DNA of 64,000 bases from Clostridiaceae bacterium (GCA_012521705.1 JAAYLX010000039.1:24975-88974), one strand, 5' to 3'; shown: positions 46,801 through 56,876, counted from the first letter of the stretch. Notes: generated from the sequence alone by a model not told the origin. Program-made: numbers and translations.

Positions 46801-48099
46801 ATGATGGAGCGTGATTTTTTTGTGAGAAAGGTGCTAAAACCGTCATTTATTTTTTCATTACTCTTACTTATATTTGTTGTTTCGTATATTGTGACTCTAT
46901 TAATATTGCCAAACCATATTACATTATTTAAGGGTGAAGACTATAATTTATCCATTGTTTCACCTTTATTCCTGCAGGCACGGTCGAAAAGTGATTTTCT
47001 CGTAGTAAGCGACAGCCAGGAAAAAGTAACGACCGCCTTTGAAAGTCCATATACTCTGACTGCCACTGATGAAGGACATGCGGAACTGGATCTCAGAATG
47101 TTCGGGATTATTCCTGTGAAAACCGTTCAGGTTCGATCCATTTTAAAGCAACAGGTTCTCGCCAGCGGTAGTCCGATAGGAATAAAACTCAAGACAAACG
47201 GTGTGGTTATTATAAATGTTTCCAGTGTAATTCTGGAAGATGGAAGTAAAACCTCTCCTGCTGAAATGGCGGGACTTCTGACAGGGGATGTTTTGCTGAA
47301 AGCAGGAGGAAAAGAGCTGAACAGCATACGTGACTTACTTAATGTGGTTGAGAATTCCGGTGGAGTTCCCCTTGAGATCATTTATAAGAGGCAGAATACC
47401 CAGCATAGCACCACTATAACTCCCGTCAAATCAGGAGAAGACGAAAAATATCGTTTGGGGATTTGGGTCAGGGACAGTTCGGCAGGTATAGGAACCCTTA
47501 CTTTTATAGATCCTGTTAACAAAGTATATGGTGCTTTGGGACATGGAATAAATGACATAGACACAGGTTCCCTGCTCCAGGTAGGCTCCGGTCAACTGCT
47601 TGTATCAAATATCCAGGGAGTGAAAAAAGGTTCCAAAGGAGCTCCGGGAGAGCTGGAGGGGGACTTCCTTTCAAACCCGAGGATAATAGGTGATATACAA
47701 TTAAACTGCGATTTTGGAGTATTCGGGAAGTTCGAGGACAAGAACCTGGAAAAATGGGGAAGGCCAATGCAAATTGGTTCCCACAGCCTGGTTCACGAGG
47801 GTGAAGCCTCCATCCTTGCATGTGTCAAGAATGATGAAGTTAAAGAGTATAAAATTGAGATACAGAAAATATCCAAAATGGACTTGAACAGTACTAAAAA
47901 TATGGTTATCTGCATTACCGACAAGGAGCTGCTAAACGCGACAGGCGGTATTGTACAGGGGATGAGCGGAAGCCCAATTATTCAGGACGGCAAATTGATA
48001 GGAGCAGTTACCCATGTGTTTATTAATGATCCGACCCGCGGTTATGGGGTATTTATCGAATCCATGCTGGACAGATCCAATGCCATTGCAAGAAAGTAA
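46801..48099 (+). CDS. spoIVB: SpoIVB-type serine peptidase (S55), sporulation signalling
   Basis: SpoIVB is secreted into the space between forespore membranes and triggers SpoIVFB processing of pro-sigma-K. An N-terminal membrane anchor (FSLLLLIFVVSYIVTLLIL) is followed by a PDZ domain near 150-215 (AEMAGLLTGDVLLKAGGKEL) and the S55 peptidase domain. Catalytic residues are visible: His in YGALGHGI, Ser in GMSGSPI near 393, and Asp in INDPTRGYG. Its 432 residues fit. It usually sits beside spo0A; here spo0A is not seen and DUF3842 follows. The window therefore comes from a spore former. Confidence 0.92.
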   Translation: MMERDFFVRKVLKPSFIFSLLLLIFVVSYIVTLLILPNHITLFKGEDYNLSIVSPLFLQARSKSDFLVVSDSQEKVTTAFESPYTLTATDEGHAELDLRMFGIIPVKTVQVRSILKQQVLASGSPIGIKLKTNGVVIINVSSVILEDGSKTSPAEMAGLLTGDVLLKAGGKELNSIRDLLNVVENSGGVPLEIIYKRQNTQHSTTITPVKSGEDEKYRLGIWVRDSSAGIGTLTFIDPVNKVYGALGHGINDIDTGSLLQVGSGQLLVSNIQGVKKGSKGAPGELEGDFLSNPRIIGDIQLNCDFGVFGKFEDKNLEKWGRPMQIGSHSLVHEGEASILACVKNDEVKEYKIEIQKISKMDLNSTKNMVICITDKELLNATGGIVQGMSGSPIIQDGKLIGAVTHVFINDPTRGYGVFIESMLDRSNAIARK

Positions 48100-48390
48100 T
48101 TCAGGTATTGCCGGAGGCAGAGGGGAAATGAAGCTAAGTGCTTGATTATTCCATTTGCCCCGGCAAATTTTATTATGGAGGGATAATTAATTTTTATCCC
48201 GCCCGGCAATAGTGTGTAAAATCAAGGAAACAAAACTATCATCCCGCTTGATTCTGGTATGTACAACGTTTGATGATACAAGGTTTGACACTGTATGAAA
48301 TAAGTCTGCTATAATACTAATACCAAATGAAATAAAAGGCTGAAACTCATATTTTTGATTAATCAATAATTACATATCAGGGAGGATTAT
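48100..48390. other. Intergenic region before the DUF3842 gene
   Basis: About 290 bases. A hairpin GGGATAA / TTATCCC (around 48179-48200) lies near the 5' side but lacks a T-run. No gene is visible. Confidence 0.3.
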
Positions 48391-48801
48391 ATGCGCATAG
48401 CTGTTGTAGATGGTCAAGGGGGCGGAATTGGCAAACTCATAGTTGAAAAATTAAAAGCAAGCTTCAATGAGCAGGCTGAAATCATTGTTCTGGGCACCAA
48501 TGCCCTTGCGACTGCCGCGATGCTGAAAGCAGGCGGAGATGAGGGAGCGACAGGGGAAAACGCAATTATAGTCAATGTCCCCAAGGTAGATCTTATTGTA
48601 GGTACTGTGGGAATAATCGCAGCCAATTCAATGATGGGAGAGCTCACCCCCAACATGGCAAGGGCAATTGCTGAGAGCCCGGCAAAGAAAATACTTATTC
48701 CACTTAACAGATGCAATCTCTATATTGCCGGAACAATCAATGAACCATTGTCGCAGTCCATAGATGCTTTGGTTGAGGCTGTTCGCCAACATATGGTATA
48801 A
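48391..48801 (+). CDS. DUF3842 protein
   Basis: A 136-residue protein matching DUF3842, a clostridial family of unknown function. The N-terminus MRIAVVDGQGGGIGKLIVEKL looks like a nucleotide-binding Rossmann loop, and IVGTVGIIAANSMMGELTPNMA and LIPLNRCNLYIAG are conserved. GGGAGGATTAT precedes the ATG. It is followed 38 bases later by pgeF, so they may be co-transcribed. Confidence 0.85.
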   Translation: MRIAVVDGQGGGIGKLIVEKLKASFNEQAEIIVLGTNALATAAMLKAGGDEGATGENAIIVNVPKVDLIVGTVGIIAANSMMGELTPNMARAIAESPAKKILIPLNRCNLYIAGTINEPLSQSIDALVEAVRQHMV

Positions 48802-48839
48802 TAATTTGGTCAGAGGAAACTTACTGTGAGGAAGGCAAA

Positions 48840-49676
48840 GTGAAAAATAATTCGGACTTCGTTAAACTGTCGGATGTCAAATCTGCAGGTTTACGGTATA
48901 TTGAAATTCCAGTGTTTTCGGATTTTTCAGACATTGTTGCCGGGTTTACTACCAGATTTGGCGGCGTAAGCGAAGGGGATTATGCGACTCTTAATCTCAA
49001 CTTCAACAGGCCTGATCCCCGGGAAAATGTTTTGGAAAATTTCAGGCGGTTAAGTGTTGACCTTGGTATACCACTTGAAAACATGGTTGTTTCGCACCAG
49101 ACTCATACAAAAAATGTTATGCATGTATCAGCAGCGCATGCCGGTATGGGAATTACAAGAGACAGAAGCTACACCAATATTGACGGTCTTTTGACCAGTG
49201 AAAAGAATCTCCTTCTTGTAACCCATTATGCGGATTGTGTGCCGCTGTATTTTTATGATCCTGCAAAAAGTGTCATTGCTCTTGTTCATTCCGGATGGAG
49301 AGGAACTCTTATGGACATTGGGGGCGAAACAGTCCGGGAACTGAAGAGAATCTATGGTTCCAATGCCGGAGATTTGATTGTAGCCTTCGGCCCCCACATC
49401 AGAAATTGCTGCTTTGAAGTGGACCGGGATGTTGCAGATGCATTTAAGGATAAGTTTATTTTTGCGCAGGAATACATGAGCCATAGAAGTGATGGAAAAT
49501 GGCTCATTGACCTGGAAGGGTTAATTTCGGAAAATCTGGAACGACAGGGAGTCAACTCCGATAATATTTACGGATGCAGTATCTGTACCAAATGCCACAA
49601 TGATATTTTCTTTTCCCACCGGGGAAGCAATGGCAGGACGGGGACTGCTGCAGCTTTTATGATGATTAAAGGATAA
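48840..49676 (+). CDS. pgeF: Laccase-domain protein PgeF/YlmD (peptidoglycan editing factor type)
   Basis: A 278-residue copper-oxidase-like domain protein. Members have purine nucleoside phosphorylase/deaminase activity in vitro, and PgeF of E. coli prevents misincorporation in peptidoglycan. The zinc/active-site motifs are QTHTKNV near 87, ADCVPLYFYDP near 138, HSGWRGT near 157 and GPHIRNCCFEV. The start is GTG with GAGGAAGG upstream. Next to it is a lipoprotein gene only 8 bases on, which may be read with it. Physiological role here is inferred. Confidence 0.9.
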   Translation: MKNNSDFVKLSDVKSAGLRYIEIPVFSDFSDIVAGFTTRFGGVSEGDYATLNLNFNRPDPRENVLENFRRLSVDLGIPLENMVVSHQTHTKNVMHVSAAHAGMGITRDRSYTNIDGLLTSEKNLLLVTHYADCVPLYFYDPAKSVIALVHSGWRGTLMDIGGETVRELKRIYGSNAGDLIVAFGPHIRNCCFEVDRDVADAFKDKFIFAQEYMSHRSDGKWLIDLEGLISENLERQGVNSDNIYGCSICTKCHNDIFFSHRGSNGRTGTAAAFMMIKG

Positions 49677-49683
49677 GTGTACT

Positions 49684-51240
49684 ATGAAGAAATCAATCAT
49701 TGTTTATGTCCTTATTATAATCACGTTGATTTTGACAGGCTGTAACAAGTATTTGGGAAGAACTGATTCAGTGGACTCCGATACGGAGGCCAATGACAGC
49801 ACGCCGGTAAGCCTCGAAGACAAAGGCCCATCCCAGGGCGGCATCCTTAATTTATTCATGTACAAACCGGATACTTTGAATCCTATATATACGAAAAACA
49901 AAACTGTTAAACATCTGTCTCTTTTTGTATTTGACCCGCTAATTTGTGAAAGTAAGGACGAAGAGCTGAAAAACTGTCTTGTTGAGAATCATACCGCAAG
50001 TGAGGACGGCCTTACATATGATTTTGAACTCAAAGACAATATTTACTTTCATGACAGGCAGGGTTTAAAAGCCGAGGATGCGGTCTTTACAATTGAGGAG
50101 ATAATCAAAGCCGGTGACAAATCCCCGTATTCAAATAACGTTTCCAATATAGAATCAGTTACAGCCGTAGACAGGCTCAGATTCCGGATAATCCTTAAAG
50201 AACCAGATCAAGACTTTCTTAGAAAGCTGAACTTTCCTGTACTGCCGGAGCATGTTTTTAAGGATTGGCCCATAGAAGGCCATAATGACAAACTTAAACT
50301 GGTAGGAACAGGTCCTTTTACATACGATTCATTCAATGAAAATGAAATATTGCTTCTCAGAAACGATTCCTACTGGAATGTCAACAGACCGGAAGGAATC
50401 CAGCATCCAATCTGGCTGGACGGTATCAGATTCAAAATTTACCTGAATGAATCCGATATGATGATTGCTTTTCAGAAGAAGGAAATAGATATCGCATATT
50501 TTGAAGTCGGCAATCTCAGCGCTTACTCACAGCGGTCGGATATTTTCTATAATGAATTTGAGAGCAATGTTATTGAATTTCTTGTGCTTTCGCCCCAGGG
50601 CAAGAATCAGGGGGCACTAAACTCCCCCATATCCCGGGAAGATTTCAGAAAGGCGATTATTGAATATCTTTGCTGGTATTCGGAAGAAAGCCCACTGGAG
50701 AGTGAAAGGGTGAGCCTGAACGCAATTTTCAGCATGGATGTCGGGCAGAAAAAAACTGACCGTTCAGGTACCATTGCCGCTTTGGAATCAGCAGGCTTTA
50801 AATATCAGAAAGATAAAAACGTTCTCGCTTATACCAGAAACGGAATCGAGCACCAGGTAGTACTGTCACTGCTCCATAATGGCATTGACGAAAACAGAGT
50901 CTTGTTCAGCGATTGGATAACCAGGGCACTGATGGAAATCGGGATAAAAGCAATACCTGAGAATGCTTCTTATGAAATGCTGCAACAAGCCGCGGCCAAC
51001 GGCAAATTTGACATGATGCTTTTGGGATGCCGTTTCCCAATGTCGAATGCCAGGAGTGAACTTGCAGAACTAATCAAAGACAGTCTTAATATCAGCGGGC
51101 AGAATTATGTCCTGCTTCCGTTATACAGGAAAAATGGCGTTGTACTGTATAACATCAACGTTCGAGGCCCCAGGGAACCTATATGGAACAATGTATATAA
51201 TGGATGGCAGGACTGGTATCTGGTGCAGTCCCAGTCCTGA
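49684..51240 (+). CDS. Solitary family-5 (oligopeptide-type) substrate-binding lipoprotein
   Basis: A 518-residue solute-binding protein of the OppA/DppA class. The lipoprotein signal ends ILTGC near residue 20, so it is tethered outside the membrane. KPDTLNPIYTKNK and DNIYFHDRQGLKAEDAVFTIEEI are the usual SBP_bac_5 segments, with LVGTGPFTYDSF near 216. No permease or ATPase genes lie nearby; its neighbours are pgeF and a GNAT gene. It must use a transporter encoded elsewhere or serve as a sensor. Peptides are the likely ligand, by family. Confidence 0.88.
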   Translation: MKKSIIVYVLIIITLILTGCNKYLGRTDSVDSDTEANDSTPVSLEDKGPSQGGILNLFMYKPDTLNPIYTKNKTVKHLSLFVFDPLICESKDEELKNCLVENHTASEDGLTYDFELKDNIYFHDRQGLKAEDAVFTIEEIIKAGDKSPYSNNVSNIESVTAVDRLRFRIILKEPDQDFLRKLNFPVLPEHVFKDWPIEGHNDKLKLVGTGPFTYDSFNENEILLLRNDSYWNVNRPEGIQHPIWLDGIRFKIYLNESDMMIAFQKKEIDIAYFEVGNLSAYSQRSDIFYNEFESNVIEFLVLSPQGKNQGALNSPISREDFRKAIIEYLCWYSEESPLESERVSLNAIFSMDVGQKKTDRSGTIAALESAGFKYQKDKNVLAYTRNGIEHQVVLSLLHNGIDENRVLFSDWITRALMEIGIKAIPENASYEMLQQAAANGKFDMMLLGCRFPMSNARSELAELIKDSLNISGQNYVLLPLYRKNGVVLYNINVRGPREPIWNNVYNGWQDWYLVQSQS

Positions 51241-51289
51241 TACTTCAGGATACCGGGTCATGTAAAAATCAAAACTGTGAGTTGATAAT

Positions 51290-51766
51290 ATGAAGAGTCT
51301 TGTCTTCAGAGCATTTGAGAAAAAAGACATTCCTTTGCTTGAGAAATGGTATGAAATGACTGATATCTTTGGTTATGCAACAGGGTTTAAAAGTATTTCC
51401 GAACTGGAAAAGCTTCTTGAAAATGATATACATGACAAGATTGCATGGATGATTGAAGATGGAAATGAAACCATTGGATTTATCTTTGCCGAAATTTATG
51501 ACAAAGAACATAAACCTGTGTTGTGGATTTACATCCTGATTATTGAAAGCAATCACCAACATCAGGGTTATGGTTCCAGCGCAGTAAGGAAATTAATAGA
51601 TGAAGTAAAGCTAAAATACGGTTCAATAACATGTGTAGCATCAGTTTCAAAAGAGAACAAACAGGGACTGTCTTTCTGGGAGAAAGTCGGTTTTATGCGT
51701 TCTCCCGCCCTTGAAAATACTCTTGACGACAGCAAGAATGTGGCTATTTTCCAAAAAAGTTTTTAG
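51290..51766 (+). CDS. GNAT-family acetyltransferase
   Basis: A 158-residue N-acetyltransferase. The acetyl-CoA loop is HQHQGYGSSAVRKLIDEV near 85-102 (Q/RxxGxG/A pattern), followed by SKENKQGLSFWEKVGF, a typical GNAT C-terminal strand and helix. GTGAGTTG precedes the ATG. Acceptor unknown. It ends 15 bases before comEC. Confidence 0.85.
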   Translation: MKSLVFRAFEKKDIPLLEKWYEMTDIFGYATGFKSISELEKLLENDIHDKIAWMIEDGNETIGFIFAEIYDKEHKPVLWIYILIIESNHQHQGYGSSAVRKLIDEVKLKYGSITCVASVSKENKQGLSFWEKVGFMRSPALENTLDDSKNVAIFQKSF

Positions 51767-51781
51767 TAACAGGTGTATGTT

Positions 51782-54145
51782 ATGAAAAGGCCTTTGGTAA
51801 TTGCTGCTATGGCCATGATTTGGGGTATTGTGCTCAGTGATGTAAGTATTTCTCATTTATGGGGTATTATGCTTGTAATACTTAGCCTTCTGGTGCTGAT
51901 TTTTTTCTACTGGCCTATGAAAAATATCAGTTCCTCTTTCGTTCTCCTTGCAATCCCATTTCTTGTAATCGGCTATGTGGTACATAGTTATAACAAATTT
52001 CGTTTTGAAAATGTTTTTCTATCCGGTATTGACGATGAAATAACTGTCACAGGCAGGATAACCGACGATCCGCAACCTGAAAAAGGCAAGACAGTTTTTA
52101 CCCTGAAAGCAGATAAAATAAATGATACAAGAGTAGACAAAAATGCTTTATTACGGGTTTCAGTATATGATGAAGACCTTGCGGAAACTCTGAAATACGG
52201 TTCATTTATCCGAATCAATGGGCGGATAAAAATCCCCCAGGGAAGACGCAATATTGGGGGATTTGATTATAAAAAATATCTTGCCGCCCGAAACATATCA
52301 GGCACAATGAGCATATCCGAAGAATCATTGTTGATTTTGGAAGACCGAGAGGCCTTTTGGCCAAAACAAGCAGGGTACACGGCGCGAAGACATATTATAA
52401 AAGGGCTTCAAAAGTGCCTTTCACCTGAAGAGGCCTCTGTTATGGCAGGGATGCTGATTGGCTATACATCCGACATGCCCGACGAAATGGAGGAAAATTT
52501 CCGAAGGGCGGGCTTAAGCCATGTCCTGGCAGTATCGGGAGCCAATATTGCCTTTCTGCTGTTTCCATTGTTATGGTTTCTTCAGTTGCTGGGATTGAGC
52601 CGAAAATTGGCATCTGCCATTTCATTTCCCGTTTTGTTACTCTATATCTTTGCTGCAGGTATGGAAGCATCGGTGGTGAGAGCTGCCATAATGGCAGGGA
52701 TCATGCTTGCAGGAAACATATTTTGGAGGAAAAATGATATCTACTGTTCCCTGGCATTGTCGGCAATAATTATTCTCCTTTACAACAGTTTTATGCTTTT
52801 TGATATCGGTTTTCTGCTTTCCTTTGCCGCTACAATATCTTTGGCCGTCTTTTCAAAGCCTGTTTCAGACAGAATTCCGGAGAAAATACCTAAGTCCATT
52901 AAAGAAGTAGTCTCAAGTACCATTGCCGCCCAGATTGGGGTACTGCCCATTATTGCTTATAATTTCAATACCATTTCAACTGTTTCCCTCATATCAAATT
53001 TGCTGGTGGTACCACTTACCGGTCTTATAACCATAATGGGGGCTTTAATTGCAGTTACAGGGAATTTATTCTTGCCTGCCGGAATTATTCTGGGCAGGAT
53101 AGCAGGCTTATTTCTTAAGGTGTTTTTCCTCCTGACCAATGGCCTTTCATCAATACCCTGGGCCGAAATCAGAACAGTAACTCCGCCCCTGACGTTAATA
53201 GCTATGTATTATTTATTTTTGATTTACATAAGATTTTTCCACGAAAGAATTGAAAAAAGTGTTTCCAGACCGCTTCTGGCAGGGATCATTGTTTTAATCG
53301 GAACATCTTCTATAATAGCCGGAACACCTGAAAAGAACCTCAGAATTTATTTCGCAGATGTGGGCCAGGGGGATTGTATTTTAATAAGAACTCCTAAAGG
53401 CAAAAATATTATTATTGACGGCGGAGGAGATTTAAGGGACGAAAAGAGTTCTTATGCGGGAGACAGAATTGTTGTTCCACTGCTCTATGATTTTAATATG
53501 ACAAAGATTGATCTTATGATTGCCTCCCACGGCCATGCCGACCATATCAACGGCCTGAAAAGTGTTATTGAAAAGGTGAGGGTTGAGAAACTGGCCATTG
53601 CGGATGCAGACGATCCGGGGCTTATGGAACTTGTAAGCCAGGCACGTCAAAAGAAGGTTCCTGTTGAAAGGTTTGATGAAGGGGATTTGCTTTTTGATGA
53701 CGGAGAAGTAATGCTTGAAACCATCTATCCTTTAGAAGAAAAAGAACTTATGCCCGACGGAAACAAGGAGAGCGCCAATGAACTGTCCATGGTTGTAAAA
53801 CTTAAATTTGGAGAGTTCAGCGCACTTTTCACAGGTGATATAGGCGAAGATACAGAAAGGCTTATAATAAACGATGGAGCTATGCTCCGGTGTGATTTAC
53901 TGAAAGTTGCCCATCATGGCTCAAAGTATTCTTCAGGGGAGGAATTCCTGAAACACGCCTTGCCGAGTCTGGCAGTAATATCGGTAGGTCAGAACAGATA
54001 TGGACATCCCAGCCCTGAAGCCATGGAAAGGATAAAAAGCAATGGAGCACTATGCTACCAGACCCTTGAAAATGGAGGAATAATGGTCAAGATAAACAGG
54101 GGCGGAAGGCACATGGCCGTAACTACTGCAATTAATAATCATTGA
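51782..54145 (+). CDS. comEC: DNA uptake channel ComEC/Rec2
   Basis: ComEC carries single-stranded DNA across the membrane in natural competence. It has an N-terminal OB-like DUF4131 region (about 35-180). The Competence membrane domain, with many helices, covers about 200-500 (GLSHVLAVSGANIAFLLFPLLW). A C-terminal metallo-beta-lactamase nuclease-like domain carries SHGHADHINGL near 583 and HHGSKYSS. I chose the ATG at 51782 after AGGTG; the GTG three codons before is the alternative. The 787 residues are normal. comEA is not nearby, and competence in this lineage is unproven. Confidence 0.94.
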   Translation: MKRPLVIAAMAMIWGIVLSDVSISHLWGIMLVILSLLVLIFFYWPMKNISSSFVLLAIPFLVIGYVVHSYNKFRFENVFLSGIDDEITVTGRITDDPQPEKGKTVFTLKADKINDTRVDKNALLRVSVYDEDLAETLKYGSFIRINGRIKIPQGRRNIGGFDYKKYLAARNISGTMSISEESLLILEDREAFWPKQAGYTARRHIIKGLQKCLSPEEASVMAGMLIGYTSDMPDEMEENFRRAGLSHVLAVSGANIAFLLFPLLWFLQLLGLSRKLASAISFPVLLLYIFAAGMEASVVRAAIMAGIMLAGNIFWRKNDIYCSLALSAIIILLYNSFMLFDIGFLLSFAATISLAVFSKPVSDRIPEKIPKSIKEVVSSTIAAQIGVLPIIAYNFNTISTVSLISNLLVVPLTGLITIMGALIAVTGNLFLPAGIILGRIAGLFLKVFFLLTNGLSSIPWAEIRTVTPPLTLIAMYYLFLIYIRFFHERIEKSVSRPLLAGIIVLIGTSSIIAGTPEKNLRIYFADVGQGDCILIRTPKGKNIIIDGGGDLRDEKSSYAGDRIVVPLLYDFNMTKIDLMIASHGHADHINGLKSVIEKVRVEKLAIADADDPGLMELVSQARQKKVPVERFDEGDLLFDDGEVMLETIYPLEEKELMPDGNKESANELSMVVKLKFGEFSALFTGDIGEDTERLIINDGAMLRCDLLKVAHHGSKYSSGEEFLKHALPSLAVISVGQNRYGHPSPEAMERIKSNGALCYQTLENGGIMVKINRGGRHMAVTTAINNH

Positions 54146-54223
54146 GAGTTGACGGAATATAAAGAGTTTCAATTCATAAACCGTCAACGGCTTGTATTTG
54201 ACCTTGACTTTGAAAGCAACAAC

Positions 54224-54255
54224 AAAACCGCAGTATAACACTGCGGTTTTATTTG
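54224..54255 (+). terminator. Terminator of comEC
   Basis: An 11-bp perfect stem AAAACCGCAGT / ACTGCGGTTTT with loop ATAAC, followed by ATTTGTATT. Confidence 0.88.
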
Positions 54256-54329
54256 TATTACAGGTACCAGAATATTCAGTTCGCAATCGTTCGCCCCGAG
54301 AACGCCGAAGCTGATTGTACTCAAGAATT

Positions 54330-55220
54330 CTATGAATTGGTATTTATCTTTTGCACTACATACTGATCCCGGGCGGTAACTGCAAGGGCTACTTCACGCA
54401 GAAGTTTGCAGGCAGCCGCGGTCGATATGCCACTGGCGTCGTAATGGGGAGCCAGTTCAACAAGATCTGCCCCGACAATAAAAGTTCCGCGGAGTTTTAC
54501 AATAAACTCCAGAAGCTCCTTAAAGCTTACCCCTCCGTGTTCAGGGGTACCTGTGCCGGGGAACACCGACGGATCAAGCACATCCATGTCTATGGTCAGG
54601 TAAACCGGCCTTTTTCCTATTATTTCAAGTGCCTTTTCAATACCGTCAAGATTGAAAGGTGTCAGGAAAGTATGATCCCGTGCCCATTCAAATTCATATT
54701 TTTCTCCTGAACGGATTCCGAATTGCCATATCCTTTTGTCTCCGACTTTTTCCCAGATACGACGCATTACAGTCGCATGTGAAAGCTTGATGCCAAGATA
54801 ATCGTCACGAAGGTCGGTATGTGCATCCAAATGAATAATGCAAAGATCCGGATATTTTTCAAGCACAGCTTCGACGGCAGGAAGTGTCACCAGATGTTCT
54901 CCACCAAGCATTATGGGGATTTTATTTTCATGGACTAAATCCCGGCAAAAATCCCTTATCATGTTCAGCGCACTTACTGTATTGCCGAATGGGAGAGGAA
55001 GATCCCCCGCATCCGAACCTTTGATATCCATCAGGTCGGCATTCTGATAAGGACTGTAAGTTTCAATTCCATAGGATTCATTTCGGATTGCGGAAGGGCC
55101 GAAACGTGAGCCAGGCCTGTAGGATACAGTTCCATCAAAAGGCGCTCCGAAAACAACTATATTTGAATCTTCATAAGGATTTTCAAAGCCTAAAATGTTT
55201 AATTCAGGATTTTGCTTCAT
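54330..55220 (-). CDS. speB: Agmatinase
   Basis: A 296-residue ureohydrolase that splits agmatine into putrescine and urea. Manganese-ligand motifs are complete: GGEHLVTLP near 112, DAHTDLRDDY near 135 and TIDMDVLDPS near 215. The ATG at 55220 has AGGAG 7 bases upstream; the track start is 16 codons earlier. Unlike many clostridia, no speA or speE gene adjoins. Its putrescine could feed the carboxy(nor)spermidine pathway encoded at 25.7-28.0 kb. Confidence 0.92.
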   Translation of the reverse strand: MKQNPELNILGFENPYEDSNIVVFGAPFDGTVSYRPGSRFGPSAIRNESYGIETYSPYQNADLMDIKGSDAGDLPLPFGNTVSALNMIRDFCRDLVHENKIPIMLGGEHLVTLPAVEAVLEKYPDLCIIHLDAHTDLRDDYLGIKLSHATVMRRIWEKVGDKRIWQFGIRSGEKYEFEWARDHTFLTPFNLDGIEKALEIIGKRPVYLTIDMDVLDPSVFPGTGTPEHGGVSFKELLEFIVKLRGTFIVGADLVELAPHYDASGISTAAACKLLREVALAVTARDQYVVQKINTNS

Positions 55221-55442
55221 GGTTTTTCTCCTTATACCAAAACTTTGGTCACAATTGTGACCAGTCAAGTCAAAAATAATATATCATAAAGAATATTTTC
55301 TGCATATCCTCCAATTCCATGCCCGTTTTTCATAGAAGCTTGTAATTGTATCTTTGTTGGGATATATTATTTCTTAAGTAACTGACAACCTATTGTTCCC
55401 ATTTCTTATATTTTGAATATAACCCTGTGAAGGAGCATTGAA

Positions 55443-56273
55443 ATGAGTAAGGCGGATTTAATATTTATCGATATGTGTAAAGATATTCTTGACAATGGTT
55501 TTTCAGATGAAGGCTATGATGTAAGACCAAGATGGGAGGATGGCAAACCTGCCCACACCAAAAAGAAATTCGGTGTTGTCAACCGCTATGACCTGTCTGA
55601 AGAGTTTCCCATTCTTACTTTAAGGCCCACAAATTTAAGGGCTGCCATAGATGAAATCCTCTGGATATGGCAAAAAAAGTCCAACAATATTAAGGATCTG
55701 AACAGCCACATCTGGGATTCCTGGGCTGATGAAACCGGTTCAATAGGAAAAGCATACGGATATCAACTTGGTATAAAGCACAAGTATAAAGAAGGTGAAT
55801 TTGACCAGGTAGACAGAGTGTTGTATGACCTGAAGCATAACCCTTTAAGCCGCAGGATAATGACAAATATATATAACCATGCTGATCTTCACGAGATGAA
55901 TCTTTACCCTTGCGCATACAGTATGACTTTCAATGTTACCGGGGACAAGCTTAACGGTATTCTGAACCAGCGCTCCCAGGATGTACTTGTGGCAAATAAC
56001 TGGAATGTTGTTCAGTACGCGGTGCTGCTGCATATGTTTGCCCAGGTGAGCGGACTGAAGGCAGGGGAATTGGTCCATGTAATCGCAGATGCTCATATTT
56101 ATGACAGGCATGAGCCTCTGGTAAGAGAACTTATTGAAAGGGAACCAAAACCTGCTCCCAAGCTGATTATTAATACCGATGTTACTAATTTCTACGATTT
56201 CAAAGTTTCTGATTTTGTTCTGGAAGGTTATGAACCGGGACCGCAGATAAAGAATATTCCGGTAGCAGTTTAA
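55443..56273 (+). CDS. thyA: Thymidylate synthase
   Basis: ThyA methylates dUMP to dTMP with methylene-tetrahydrofolate. The catalytic cysteine is in LYPCAYSMTFNV near residue 160, in place of the more common LPPCH, followed by NQRSQDVLVANNWNVVQYAVLLHM and HVIADAHIYDRH, which bind dUMP. Its 276 residues fit. GGAGCATTGAA precedes the ATG. folA, which regenerates the folate, follows after about 85 bases. Confidence 0.94.
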   Translation: MSKADLIFIDMCKDILDNGFSDEGYDVRPRWEDGKPAHTKKKFGVVNRYDLSEEFPILTLRPTNLRAAIDEILWIWQKKSNNIKDLNSHIWDSWADETGSIGKAYGYQLGIKHKYKEGEFDQVDRVLYDLKHNPLSRRIMTNIYNHADLHEMNLYPCAYSMTFNVTGDKLNGILNQRSQDVLVANNWNVVQYAVLLHMFAQVSGLKAGELVHVIADAHIYDRHEPLVRELIEREPKPAPKLIINTDVTNFYDFKVSDFVLEGYEPGPQIKNIPVAV

Positions 56274-56357
56274 CAGAATGCTCCTTATAGCAAAACAGGC
56301 AAGACCTGTACTCCTGAAATGATTAGGAAGATATTATCTAAGGATAAGGAAGATATT

Positions 56358-56876
56358 ATGCGAAAAGATCTTGTACTTATAGCTGCAGTGGATAAGAATT
56401 GGGGTATCGGCAAGGACAATAAACTCTTGAAGCCCGTTCCTGAAGACCTGAAGCGCTTTTCAGGGTTCACAAGAGGGAATATGATAATTGTGGGAAGAAA
56501 GACTTTGGAATCATTCAAGGATAAGAAACCTTTGCCGGATCGAATCAATGTAGTATTGACAAGAGACATTAAGTTTAATCGCGAAGGTACTGTTGTAGCC
56601 CATGATATAAAGGAACTGGAATCAATAACAGAAAACTACAGCGGAGAAATATATGTATGCGGAGGGGCAAGTATTTATTCTTTACTGTTGCCTTACTGCA
56701 GCAAAGCCTTTATTACACAAATTGACGAAGAGTTCGATGCGGATACGCATCTGGTCAATTTGGACAAGGAAGACGACTGGATAATAAAAGATGCGGGCGA
56801 ATGGCAGGAAAGCCGTGCGGGAGTGCGGTTCAGGTATGTGGAGTATATTAATAAAAAACATACTATACAGGGTTGA
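56358..56876 (+). CDS. folA: Dihydrofolate reductase
   Basis: FolA reduces dihydrofolate to tetrahydrofolate with NADPH. IAAVDKNWGIGKDNKLL at the N-terminus, MIIVGRKTLESF near 52 and YVCGGASIYSLLLPYC near 110 are the standard substrate and cofactor segments. I chose the ATG at 56358 with AAGGAAG upstream; the track start adds 13 residues. It is 172 residues. It pairs with thyA, which produces its substrate. Confidence 0.95.
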   Translation: MRKDLVLIAAVDKNWGIGKDNKLLKPVPEDLKRFSGFTRGNMIIVGRKTLESFKDKKPLPDRINVVLTRDIKFNREGTVVAHDIKELESITENYSGEIYVCGGASIYSLLLPYCSKAFITQIDEEFDADTHLVNLDKEDDWIIKDAGEWQESRAGVRFRYVEYINKKHTIQG

